Assembly: GCA_951799425.1 (NCBI GenBank)
Contig: OX637399.1
Coordinates: 12,082,501-12,146,500 of the forward strand
Length of the DNA: 64,000 bases
Direction of reading: 5' to 3'
DNA from: Ilex aquifolium
Lineage: Eukaryota > Streptophyta > Magnoliopsida > Aquifoliales > Aquifoliaceae
Under the pieces are notes generated by a model. The model saw only the letters and a program-made list of their open reading frames with translations. It was not told where the DNA came from and did not search any database. Every line of letters begins with the position of its first letter. Within the stretch, counting starts at the first letter, position 1. Position numbers and translations under genes: made by a program. This document shows positions 36,486 to 47,282 of this stretch, piece by piece.

Positions 36486-37735
36486 TTCTTTCTTGTCTTT
36501 GATGGTGATGTCAAATTCCTACAAAGGTAAAATCCACCATATTAATCATGCCTTAGCATCCTTCTTTGTAAGAAGGTACTTAAGGGCTGCATGATCTGTG
36601 AAAATAATAATAGGAGAACCAATCAAATAAGCACGAAACTTATCCAAAGCAAACACTACAACTAGCAACTCTTTTTCCGTGGTGGAGTAATTCATTTGAG
36701 CACTATTTAGAGTTCTACTAGCATAATAAGTGACAAAAGGCTTACCCTCCCTTCGCTGTCCAAGAACAGCACCTATAGCAAAATCACTAGCATCACACAT
36801 GATCTCAAAAGGTAAAGTCCAGTCAGGTGGTTGCATTATGGATGCTGAGGTAAGCTTGCCAATTAGCGTTTTAAAGGCCTCTTGACAAGCTTGTGTCCAC
36901 TCAAATGGGGCATCTTTAGCTAGGAGGTAATATAATGGTCTAGCTATGGTGGAAAAATTTTGTATGAACCTCCTATAAAAGCCCGCATGACCAAGAAAGG
37001 ATCTCACATCCTTTACTGTCCTAGGTGTAGGCAACTTAGAGATTAATTCAATCTTAGATTAATCAACCTCTATCCCCCTAGAAGAAATAATATGCCCTAA
37101 GACAATACCTGAAGGTACCATAAAGTGGCATTTCTCCCAATTCAAAACCAATTTTTTTTCCTCACAACGAGTCAACACTCTCTCTAAATTCAATAAGCAT
37201 GCATCAAAAGAAGATCCAAAAACAGTTAAGTCATCCATAAAAACTTCCATGCAATTTTCAACCATGTCACTAAAAATGCTCATCATGCAACGTTGAAAAG
37301 TAGCAGGTGCATTACACAATCCAAATGGCATTCTACGAAAAGCATAAGTACCAAAAGGACAAGTGAAAGTGGTTTTTTCCTGGTCTTCTAATGCAATTTC
37401 AATTTGATAATAACCAGAATAACCATCCAAGAAACAATAAAAAGGATGACCAGCCACACGCTCAAGAATTTGATCAATAAAAGGGAGAGGAAAATGGTCT
37501 TTCCGGGTGGCAACATTCAATTTTCTGTAATCAATGCACATCCGCCACCCAGTCACAAGTTTTGTAGGGAATAACTCTCTCAGGTCATTTTTCACCACAG
37601 TAACACCTGAATTTTAGGAACAACCTGTGTAGGACTTACCCATTTACTATCAGCAATAGGATATATGATTCCTGCATCTAATAGTTTCAACACTTCATTT
37701 TTCACCACTTCTTTCATAGTGGGATTAAGCCTACG
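36486..37735 (-). pseudogene. pol: Element I reverse transcriptase and RNase H
   Basis: Minus strand. RT begins around 37735 with LLDAGIIYPIADSKWVSPTQ, shifts frame near 37600, then reads [48 protein letters not shown] and the catalytic FMDDLTVFG (about 37225). After a stop near 37058, RNase H follows with [37 protein letters not shown] and [15 protein letters not shown], ending at about 36546. The order and motifs are of the Athila lineage. One frameshift and at least two stops disable it. Confidence 0.92.
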
Positions 37736-38675
37736 TTGGGGGTCTCTACAAGGGCTAGTTCCTTCCTCCAAATTAATTTTATGAGAACAGACTAGGGGAC
37801 TAACACCTTTTATATCAACAATGTTCCAACCTAAGGCTGACTTATGCTCACTTAAGATCCGAATTAATTTCTCACCTTGAGACTCAGACAATTCAGATGA
37901 GAAAATAACAGGAAAAGTATCACCTGGACCAAGGAAAGCATGCTTTAAGCCTTTAGGCATAGGCTTCAATTCAGTTTTGGGTGCTTCCACACTTGAAGGA
38001 ATTTGTTTTTCACCTTTCTCAGGTAACTCCTCAAACTTCGGTTGCCATGCCCAAGTGCCATAGTCCTGAGTCCTATCAAAAATAGCACAAATATCAACTA
38101 CATCAGATAGATCACTAATAGAATCAAACTCAGAATGAACAAGAAAATACTCAAGGGGATCAAAATCATGAGCTATAGAAACTCCCTTATCCATGAGTGA
38201 GTCAATCATGTATGTTTGGTGGCTCTCGTCATCATCTTCTGGTTGTTTTGCAATATGGCAAATATTCACCTCGAGAGTCATGTTTCCAAAAGACAGCTTC
38301 ATGAGCCCATTCCTGCAATTAATAAGAGCATTAGCAGTGGCAAGAAAAGGCCTACCTAAAATCAAAGGAATTTTAGAAGTAGTATCAACAACAGAACTAG
38401 TGTCAAGGATTAGGAAATCAGCAGGATAATAAAATTTATCAATTTGAATTAGAACATCCTCTACCACACCCCGAGGTACTTTGACTGAATGATAGCCAAT
38501 TACAATACCACAGTGGTTGGTTTGATTTCTCCCAACCCCAACTGCAAATAAATAGAATATGGCATTAGATTCACACTAGCTCCTAAATCTAGCAAAGCTT
38601 GCCCAAACTCATTATTTCCAATGTTGCATGCAATGGTTGGACAACCAGGATCCTTGTACTTGGGAGGAATCCGCT
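37736..38675 (-). pseudogene. pol: Element I aspartic protease and RT leader
   Basis: Minus strand. The protease reads FGQALLDLGASVNLMPYSIY around 38540-38600; D-L-G-A-S is the Athila form of the active-site loop. A frameshift near 38500 leads to VEDVLIQIDKFYYPADFLIL and ILGRPFLATANALINCRNG, the protease C-terminal half, then an acidic linker and TFPVIFSSELSESQ to about 37736. It would cleave the polyprotein. Confidence 0.88.
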
Positions 38676-40445
38676 GCTCAATTAGAGCACTAACTTGCTC
38701 TGTCAGGAACATTGTCTTCTTCACATGGTGTTTTCTCTTAACTGTACACAAATCCTTGAGAACCTTTGCATAAGTAGGAACTTGATTAATCACATGCAAA
38801 AGAGGAAGATTGATTTTTACCTGCCTTAGATTCTCTAGGATTTCATTGTTAGCATCAAAAGTTCGCTTGCTTGATTTTAAAGCTTGAGGGAATGGTACCT
38901 TAGCAAGACTCTTTGTCACCTCAGGTTCCTTGGGCAGCTCGGCATCACTATTATCTTGATCATCTGATTTGTCCGTTGTTGGGATGTGTAATGAATCACC
39001 ACTTTGTGTCACAATGGCATTCACATCCTTCAAATTCTCTTGCGCCATGTGTTGATCATAGGGTGCAGACTGAGCTTGAGAAGGGAACTTACCTCGCTCA
39101 TTCACACTCAAGGAGCTCATCAATTTGGACATTTGGCTTTTTATCTCTTTGTTTTCTTCAACAACCTGCATAATCAAAGATTCAAAATTTTGGTTAGTCT
39201 TACCCTGTGTCTCAATAAAAACATGCAAAGTGTCTTCTAAAGGACTCCTAGAAGATGTAGGTGCGTGATAAGGTGCAGGATATGATCTAGGGGGTTGTGC
39301 AGGCGACTGATTTTCAGACTTCCAGCTAAAATTGGGGTGATTGCGCCACCCCGGATTATAGGTATCAGAGTAAGGTGTAAAAGACTTCTTGTACATACCT
39401 AAGGCATTACATTGTTCCTCATACATCCCTCTCATCTCACAAATGTGAGACATTCTTGGGCGAGGTGATCTACCCCGCCACACACAAAACATAGTCCAAA
39501 AGACTCTGCATGATTAGCCACGTGTGTTGGCTTTAAGTCCTTAGTCTTTAACACATCTAACTCCCTAGTGAGCATCTCAACCTTAGCCTTTAGGCTATCC
39601 TCTTCCCTGAGATCGTAAATTCCACCACCATGTAGGTTTCCTGCAGGTCATGACCTATTTGTGCTTTCAGTAGCACTAGGTCTAGTCCAAGTGTGAGCTT
39701 TTTCAGCAAGCTCATTTAGGTATTCTATGGCCTCATCAGGATCTTTTTGTAAGAACTCACCATTACACATCATCTCCACAAATTAGCGTTCTCTAGGTGT
39801 AAGTCCCTCATAAAAATAGCTCACTAAGCACCAATTCTCATACCCATGGTGAGGACACACACTCAAAAACTCCTTAAATCTCTCCTAAGACTGATACAAA
39901 GTCTCACTGTCCTTTTGTGCAAAGGTGGAGATTTGCCTTTTTAAAACATTGGTCTTATGTTGGGGGAAATATTTATTAAAGAAGACCTGAGTCATCTCAC
40001 TCCATGTCCCAATAGATCGTGGTCTTAGCGAGTATAACCAACTCTTAGCTCTATCCTTCAAAGAGAAAGGAAAGAACTTAACTCTCACAACATCATCAAG
40101 TGTAATTTGATTATGAAAAGTCGCAACTACTTCCTCAAACTCCCTAATGTGCACATATGGATTTTTATTTTCTAAGCCATGAAAATTAGGGAGTAATTGT
40201 ATCATCCCTATTTTAAAATCCAATTGGCGAGTATTAGCTGGAAACATGATGCATGATGGTGTGGTTGTGCGTGTAGGTTGGAGGTAATTATGAAGAGTTC
40301 TAATGGGTTGATCTTCGTGTTCACCCATTTCTTCGGGACTCGATTGATTGTCAAATAGAGGATTTAAAAAATCTGATTCTAACTCTACCACAGGCCTACA
40401 AGCAAATCTACCCAAGGTGTCTCTATATCTGTGCATGCAAGGCAA
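38676..40445 (-). pseudogene. gag: Element I gag
   Basis: Minus strand. Starts about 40445 with a variable N-terminus, then the retrotransposon gag core: FKIGMIQLLPNFHGLENKNP, VKFFPFSLKDRAKSWLYSL and VFFNKYFPQHKTNVLKRQI. A stop replaces the expected Trp near 39887 (YQS-stop-ERFKEF), and others follow near 39780 and 39650. A single CFVCGG...C knuckle lies near 39480, then a frame change into 38500-39492 with NPGWRNHPNFSWK and a linker to the protease. Gag forms the particle and packages RNA. Confidence 0.88.
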
Positions 40446-40596
40446 CGGAATACTAAAAGAATAAAAATACTATAAAAAGAAAGAAGATAAATAATAATAA
40501 TAATAATAACAATGCAGCAAGCTAAAAGAAGGAACGAAGTTATCGCTTTTGCAAACTGTTGAAAAGAAAAACTATCTAACAATTCTTCTACCGTCT

Positions 40597-40618
40597 CCCC
40601 GACAACGGTGTCAAAATT
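40597..40618 (-). promoter_or_regulatory. Primer binding site of element I
   Basis: Minus strand AATTTTGACACCGTTGTCGG next to the LTR end: a mutated form of the TTTTGGCGCCGTTGCCGGGG primer site typical of Athila/Tat elements. Confidence 0.8.
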
Positions 40619-41989
40619 TGATTATGCCCAAAGAATAACACTGTAATTAGCTTTGGGGTGTCGATTCCACAGAGAGACAAACTAAAAGAATAGTAGACAT
40701 GAACAAAAAAACTAAAGAAAAATATTAGATAATTAATGGAGAACAAAGATTAATTTTAAATGCAAATTAAAGTGAAGCAAAGTGACTAACGGAAAAAGTA
40801 CTCAAATTTGACAAACGGTAAAGCGTCGGGAATCCCTTGCACACATCTGGTATTTTAATTATTCTTAATTCATTGAATAACTCAATTAGGAATTCAATTC
40901 CCAAAATTTCCAACTGGAAGGTATAGATTTATAAATCAAGACTAAACCAAATGTAACCCTTTGAAAAATCATTCACCTCTTTGAAAATACGTAAATTATT
41001 ATCACTATTGAGAAAATTCAACGACGACAATATACTCAGGAAGCGATATTGCAGCAAAGAATTAAGTCAATATAGATAAATAATTGATCCAAACATAATC
41101 AAAGAGCTAATCCATTCAATAGAGAAAGCCTGAATAAATCCATAAATAGAATAAATTCTATGACTATTCGGAGAAGAAAACATCAACAATGAATTGAGAA
41201 TGATAAAACAAAATAGTTTTAGTAATTGAAAATCGAATGCATAAATTAAAAATAAATAAAATATCATCTACTGTGCAAGTTCATCCCTCGCTCTACCAGA
41301 GAATTTAGTTACCCATAAATATAATGGACAACAAAAATCTCCCAGAAAAATAGAACAAACCGGCGGCCATCAACAATTTTTGTCCCTCTGTTTCGTCGTC
41401 TGTCCCAAGCTAGAACAGCCGCCTCCTTCCTTCCGTTTTTTTTATTCCAGCCGCCACACCCAAGAGGAAAAAGAAAAGGATCATCCGCCAAAGCCCAAAA
41501 GGAAAAAGAAAAAGACTAGGTTACAAGTCAATCTCTTTTTGAAAAAATACATTTTCTTCCCCACTTTATTCAAGACTTTTTATTTCAGCCCCTCTTTAGT
41601 CCAGCCTTTCTGTTTCAGCCCCTAAAGCTCAAATCCACATGTATTTAGGAAAGCTAAAGCCCAAATTTGCTGAGTGATGGGTCCAATTGACAGCTGCATC
41701 AATTTCAGCTTTTTTACTCCATGGGCTGCCATCAAAATAAAAACAAATATAAAAGCCCAATAATAAAGTTCCAAAAATGTTAATTGTAAAGCCCATTTGT
41801 AAATTATCTCTCACTAACCAATATTGCAATATTTAAGATTTAAAATATTATAAAATCATACTCAAATACATCTTAGTGTGAATAGATATGAAATTGAATA
41901 ATATAAATTATATCTAATTATTTCTATTCACATTTTAGCATTTTAATCCAATAATAGGGTATTTAGAATGCACTTTCGCGCACTCATCA
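40619..41989 (-). repeat. 5' LTR of element I
   Basis: 1371 bp, partner of 30112-31489. No palindrome doublets recognised. Confidence 0.94.
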
Positions 41990-42081
41990 GCCTCCCTTCT
42001 CTTACTTCGACTACTTCTTCCACGAAATTGGGTTCCTGAGTTAGTGGATTTTCGCCTGGCAGGTAGCTTGACCCTTGGCAT
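41990..42081 (-). pseudogene. Element H third ORF, N-terminal part
   Basis: Minus strand from ATG at 42081-42079: a basic N-terminus MPRVKLPARRKSTNSG followed by FRGRSSRSKRRE, up to the GCCTC target where I is inserted. The remainder is at 29406-30111. The strongly basic, Arg/Lys/Ser-rich start is compatible with nucleic-acid binding or nuclear targeting (inference). The start was chosen because it is the first ATG after the TATA-like sequence at 42293-42305 and is in frame with the downstream part. Confidence 0.65.
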
Positions 42082-42292
42082 GGTGTTTTCGGTTTTGAGT
42101 TTGTGAGGGTGTTGAAAGTTTTGATTTCTTGGTGAAAATGGAGATTTTTTATGTGGGAATGGTCTTGGGAGGGTCGATTTGAGGTAAAAATAGGGAATGA
42201 GGAGTGTTTTTAGGGCTGGGTAACGAAGGGACAGCCTAGGGTTTGGAGGTTTAGAAAGGTTTTGGGGGTTTTGAAATGAAGAAGACGAACCA

Positions 42293-42305
42293 GGCTTTTA
42301 TTGCC
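42293..42305 (-). promoter_or_regulatory. Putative TATA element of an internal promoter in H
   Basis: Minus strand GGCAATAAAAGCC, 11 bp downstream of the first TTCGAA palindrome and about 210 bp upstream of the third-ORF ATG. Confidence 0.45.
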
Positions 42306-42315
42306 TGAGTCGTGT

Positions 42316-42615
42316 CGTTCGAACGTCAATGTCGTTCGAACGTGTGTAGAAGGATTTTTAAAAGATCGTTCGAACGTGATTGTCGTTCGAATGTGGCTAG
42401 CTCCCTGTACTTTTGAGTTCTGTCAGAGACTAGAGGACTGCAAGGTCTTCTCGTTCGAACAATCTATTAGCGTTCGAACGTTAACTCTCGTTGGAACGTT
42501 CTATTGGCGTTCGAACGGGCTGAGCTCCCAGTACTTTTGAGTTTCATCAGGAGCTTCATCAGAGGTTGAGTACTGCAAGCAGCTGACGTTCGAAAGTTAC
42601 TTAACGTTCGAACGT
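42316..42615. promoter_or_regulatory. TTCGAA palindrome cluster between pol and third ORF of H (five doublets)
   Basis: Cores at 42318/42335 (17), 42369/42386 (17), 42454/42473 (19), 42491/42510 (19, first core TTGGAA) and 42589/42607 (18). Same class as in the LTRs of H. The spacers at 42404 and 42528 (CTCCCAGTACTTTTG and a TCATCAGGAGCT stretch) match the spacer of the element B LTR cluster at 13459. Confidence 0.8.
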
Positions 42616-43828
42616 TGAATCAAAAACAAAAATTTCCTGCACTACACTATACACAATCAGAGAGGGCTAAACACACAATTTTTTACCAAAAACCTATGGC
42701 GTCTCAGGATAAGTCCCTACCCACGCTTTAGGTTGGTATTCTGGGACATTCCTTACTCGGCCCATATTTTCATTTCAGTCAAAAAAGTTTGTACAAGAAG
42801 ATTTTTACACTTTTTACAAAAAATTCGGACCTTTGGCTTTCATCCCAACAAAAGTACAATTTCCTACAGAAAATAATCTAATCTTCCTCTCTCACAAATC
42901 GGTTAAGCAAAGTACCGGAATAGCATGGCGTATCAGGGTAATCCTTACTCAGCCCATTCACTATCCAGTCTAATCGATCGAGTGCGCGACCGAAAATTGG
43001 TTCAGAACACTAGTTATGTCTTTTCTCGTGAAAAACTTTGCCGCACTATTTACAGACACCCAGCCTTTTGGCACGACGGCGTTTAGCAAAGGTGCTTCTG
43101 CCACAGAGGGATTTCGCTTATTTTTCTCGGATTTCGGCCTTCCTTACCAGTCTTGTTTTTCTCATGATCACAGTATGCACATCAGATGGAAAAGTGCGTA
43201 GAACTCCTAGACTAAACCAAAAAAGTTCAACATACATGTTTTCTAAGATTTAAGACTCACTATCTGGTTCTTTAACGTCTGTCAGTCACAAAGACGATTG
43301 AAGCACAGACATAATTATCAATTTATACAAGGCAAGGTACATAATATGATCAGAACAACAACAGCAAAAACAACAACAAAAATTTTAAAAATTTATGGGC
43401 ACATGGTGGCAAATATGAACTGTAGTTCTCACCCCCCAACCTGAACAGAACATTGTCCTTAATGTTTCGAATTTACCAGTTTACGGATCTTGGAACTGAG
43501 TTTGAAAGGTAGAGATATGTCCATCTGTCAAAACCTACAAATAAAAATACACAAATTACTCATGTTTGCGCAGATCTGGGTTTCGAGTAGGCTGAAAATC
43601 TTTGTGTGTGAGTGCGAACAAGAGAAGAACACACATGAGCAAATATAAGATTAAAATACAAAGCATGAAGCAAAAGATTGTGTTTGTAGAGTGTGTAGTC
43701 ATTGGTTTTCAGGGGATGGGTCGTTTATCAGTCAACAGAGAAAAACGAAGAAGAAAAGGAAGAAGAAGAAGAAGAAGAAGGGGGGCCAACAGCGACGACT
43801 GGGAAAAAGAGCAAAAAGATTGGGGGCC
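42616..43828 (-). other. Intergenic region of element H after pol
   Basis: No credible ORF. Minus strand at 43430-43460 has AGGACAATGTTCTGTTCAGG followed by TTGGGGGGTGAGA, an internal polypurine-like tract equivalent to that in I. GAAGAA microsatellite at 43748-43781. Confidence 0.6.
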
Positions 43829-45142
43829 TTATAAAGGCGCCCTAGTGGGTCGGGTTGGGTTAGATTTTTCCTGACCCGATCCAATTGAGTGTCGGCAGAC
43901 ACGAATCTCGGATGAGTATTCTGGTTCCATTAAAAAAATGGTTTCCACATTTTTAACAAAGTCCTCCAAAAATGGTTTCAACCGCTGACCATTAACAGTA
44001 AAGATATTACCGTTCGATGGGTTTTCCACTTCAACTGCTCCATGTCCAAACACCTTTTTGACAATGTAAGGCCCAGTCCATCTTGACTTCAACTTACCAG
44101 GAAAGAGGCGGAGTCTTGAATTAAATAACAGGATTTTTTGAGAAGGCTCAAAAGATTTCCGCACAATATTCTTGTCTTGAAAAATTTTCATCTTGGTTTT
44201 AGCAATCTTAGCATTCTCATATGCTTCATTTCTCAATTCCTCCAATTCATTTATCTGAAGTTTCCTTGCTAGTCCAGCCTTGTTCAGGTTAAAATTCATT
44301 GCTTCAATGGCCCAATATGCCATATGTTCCAATTCCACAAGTAGGTGACACGACTTTCCATAGACTAATCGATAAGGAGACATGCCCAAAATTGTTTTAA
44401 AAGCAGTGCGATATGCCCAGAGTGCATTAGTTAGTCTTAACGACCAATCTTTGTGGTCTGGATTCACCGTTTTTTCTAAAATTAATTTGATCTCCCGATT
44501 AGCTAGTTCAGCATGTCCACTGGTCTGTGGGTGATAAGGGGTTGCAATTTTGTGAAAGATCAAGTATTTTTTCATCAAATTCCAGAAGGGACGATTACAA
44601 AAATGAGCACCCCCATCACTTATGATTGATTTCGCAATTCCAAACCGGGACAAAATATTTTCTTTTAAAAACTTGATCACTGTTCGGTGATCATTGTTTC
44701 GGCATGGAATTGCCTCAACCCATTTAGATACATAGTCTACAACCACTAAAATGTATAGATAGCCAAAGGAAGGGGGAAACGGTCCCATAAAATCGATGTC
44801 CCAACAGTCAAAAATTTCTATTACCAGAATGGGGTTTAAGGGCATCATGTTTCTTTTAGAAATACTTCCCAACCTTTGGCATCTATCGCAAGTTAAACAA
44901 AAGGCATAGACATCTTTGAAAAGTGTGGGTCAGTAAAATCCACACTGTAATATTTTTGCAGCGATTTTTCTTGATGAAAAATGGCCACCGCATGCTTCAG
45001 AATGACAAAATATTATTACCTGCCTGCTTTTATGAGCGGGGATGCAACGCCTTATGATTTGATCCTTACAGTACTTGAATACGTAGGGATCCTCCCAAAA
45101 GAAGTTACGAACCTCCCTTAGAAATTTCTTTTTGTCCATCAT
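43829..45142 (-). pseudogene. pol: Element H integrase
   Basis: Minus strand, one frame. The zinc-binding N-terminus reads CIPAHKSRQVIIFCHSEACG and, beyond a TGA that replaces a Trp codon near 44930, CLTCDRC. The core reads [18 protein letters not shown] (first Asp), IISDGGAHF (second Asp) and [17 protein letters not shown] (catalytic Glu), so the triad is intact. The C-terminal domain reads [20 protein letters not shown] and NGQRLKPF, with the stop at 43829. The 347-residue stretch 43829-44872 is the longest undamaged integrase segment in the window. Confidence 0.93.
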
Positions 45143-46469
45143 GGTAAAGGACGGGGGGAACGTACCAGTAGCAAGGAAGTTAGCAATATCCGCACCATGG
45201 TGTCATATCAATCATGAACAGTTGTTCATCGGGGAATTTCTCATTGATTGGCAGTCCATCTTCACGAAATTCATATGTTAATCTGGACAAATGATCTGTC
45301 ACCACATTCTCGACACATTTCTTGTCTTTGATGACAAGATCAAACTCTTGGAGCAAGAGTATCCATCTCAAGAGTCTTGGCTTGGCGTCCTTCTTTGTGA
45401 GCAAGAATTTTAGGGCTGCATGGTCAGTGAATACAGTAATAGAAGAACCAACAAGATAAGAACGAAATTTTTCCAGGACAAAAACTACAGCAAACAATTC
45501 TTTTTCAGTTGTTGAATAATTCATTTGAGCATCATTCAAAGTTTTGCTTGCATAGTAAATCACATAGGGTTTCTTATCCTTTCTATGTCCCAACACAGCA
45601 CCTACAGCATAATCACTTGCATCACACATTAGTTCAAATGGTAGAGTCCAGTCAGGGGGTTGCATTATTGGAGCAGAAATTAATATACCTTTAAGCTTTT
45701 CAAAAGCTTTCTGGCATGCTTCATTCCACAAAAAAATTACGTTCTGACTCAGAAGATGACACATGGGTTTGGCTATGGTACTGAAATCTTTTATGAATCT
45801 TCTGTAAAAACCTACATGTCCTAGGAATGATCGGACATCCTTTACAATCTTAGATGCGGGCAAATTTCCAATCAAATCTATTTTTGCCTTGTCAACTTTC
45901 ATGCCCTCAGACGACACAATGTGACCAAGTACAATGCCTTGCATTACCATGAAATGACATTTTTCCCAATTGAGCACTAGGTTGGCTTTTCTACACCTTA
46001 TCAACACCTTTTCTAGGTTGGCTAGACATGAATCAAATGAGTCACCATAAACAGAGAAGTCATCCATGAATACTTCCAAAAAAATTTCAACTATGTCACT
46101 GAACAAGCTTAGCATACATCTTTGGAATGTTGCAGGAGCGTTACAAAGTCCAAATGATATCCTTTTGAATGCAAAGGTTCCAAAGGGGCATGTGAATGTT
46201 GTTTTCTCCTGATCATTTAGTGCTATCTCAATTTGATTGTACCTAGAATATCCATCTAGGAAACAGTAGAATGTATGGCCTGCAATTCTTTCTAGGACTT
46301 GGTCAAGAAATGGAAGAGGAAAATGGTCTTTTCTAGTGACCAAATTGAGTTTTCGATAGTCAATACACATTCGTCATCCTGTGACAACTCGAGTTGGTAC
46401 TAGTTCATTTGCATCATTTTTTACCACTGTGACCCCAGACTTTTTGGGCACAACTTGGGTTGGATTAAC
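45143..46469 (-). pseudogene. pol: Element H reverse transcriptase and RNase H
   Basis: Minus strand. 396 uninterrupted codons (46370-45180) cover RT motifs [48 protein letters not shown] and the catalytic FMDDFSVYG, then the RNase H motifs [39 protein letters not shown] and [18 protein letters not shown]. The N-terminal RT segment was cut off by solo LTR J at 46469 and resumes at 48339. A frame change near 45150-45180 separates it from integrase. Closest in the window to element I, but clearly a different family. Confidence 0.93.
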
Positions 46470-46929
46470 TGATGAGCACATAATATTGCATATTTGAAGG
46501 GCTCATTACATGCATTTTAACTCAACTTTTGCATTTAAGTACTTAGAGTTAGCCGAAATTATGAATAATGTTGATATTTTGATGTTGCAAGTTTTTATTG
46601 CTTAAATCATGTATTTTAGGACATTGCAACTATGTTGGATGTGTGGTGAAGGCATGGACACAATACATAAAGAATTGGAGGCTTAAAAGTGAAGAAATCA
46701 AGAAGGCATTGGTGCTTGGGAACAAGGGCACCAGCTGCAGCAACAATTGGAAGCACTGCCTCGGAATTCCTCCATTTTGACCATGATCTACTCATAAGTT
46801 AGAAAATTTCAAAACATGAAAGTTGTAGATATAGGTGTCTTATGTTTGGTTTCAAAATTTCAGCCCAATCCAACGGTTAGATCAAGAGTTATGTCGATTC
46901 TACCGAAGGTGGTCCAGTGTAGAAAAACA

Positions 46930-46983
46930 GTACCGGTACTCGGTACCGGTACCAAATGGTACCGGTACCTAGTACCGGTACTC
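46930..46983. promoter_or_regulatory. ACCGGT palindrome cluster in J
   Basis: Cores at 46932/46945 (13 bp), 46961 (16 bp on) and 46974 (13 bp), the same 13/16 alternation as in S1. About 290 bp upstream of the TATA-like sequence. Confidence 0.8.
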
Positions 46984-47272
46984 CGGACCTTCTGGTCGTG
47001 AAAACAGCCTGTAACTCAACTTTGAGGCTTGGGGGTCCCACCTACACTTCTCCCACGCCTATCCCAACATTTCCTTACACATTTGCAGGCCTCCTACACT
47101 CAAGTGGAAGACTTTGAAGGCCAATGCATTGATGGAGGATGGGAGAGAAGTGGGCTGCCAGGGCTATGATCTCCTAGCCTGTCAAGCCATCCATTCAGCC
47201 CTCTCTTGATGGAAGCTCGTACACACAGCTAGGGGGGAGCCTCTTGGACGTTTTGGCAAGTCTCCACACACC

Positions 47273-47282
47273 ATTATATTCA
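47273..47282 (+). promoter_or_regulatory. Putative TATA box of J
   Basis: CATTATATTCAGCATT; the equivalent in J' reads CATATATTCAGCATT on the minus strand. Confidence 0.5.

Larger units (their letters stand above)
30112..41989 (-). mobile_element. Element I: Athila-like retrotransposon nested in the third ORF of H
   Basis: Bounded by LTRs and a perfect GCCTC duplication (30107-30111 and 41990-41994). Minus-strand order: 5' LTR 40619-41989, PBS, gag, protease, RT, RNase H, integrase, internal purine tract, 3' noncoding region (split by solo LTR J'), polypurine tract, 3' LTR 30112-31489. No third ORF and no palindrome doublets were seen in its LTR, which makes it a useful contrast to H. The gag-pol is long but has several stops and frameshifts. 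Confidence 0.95.
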
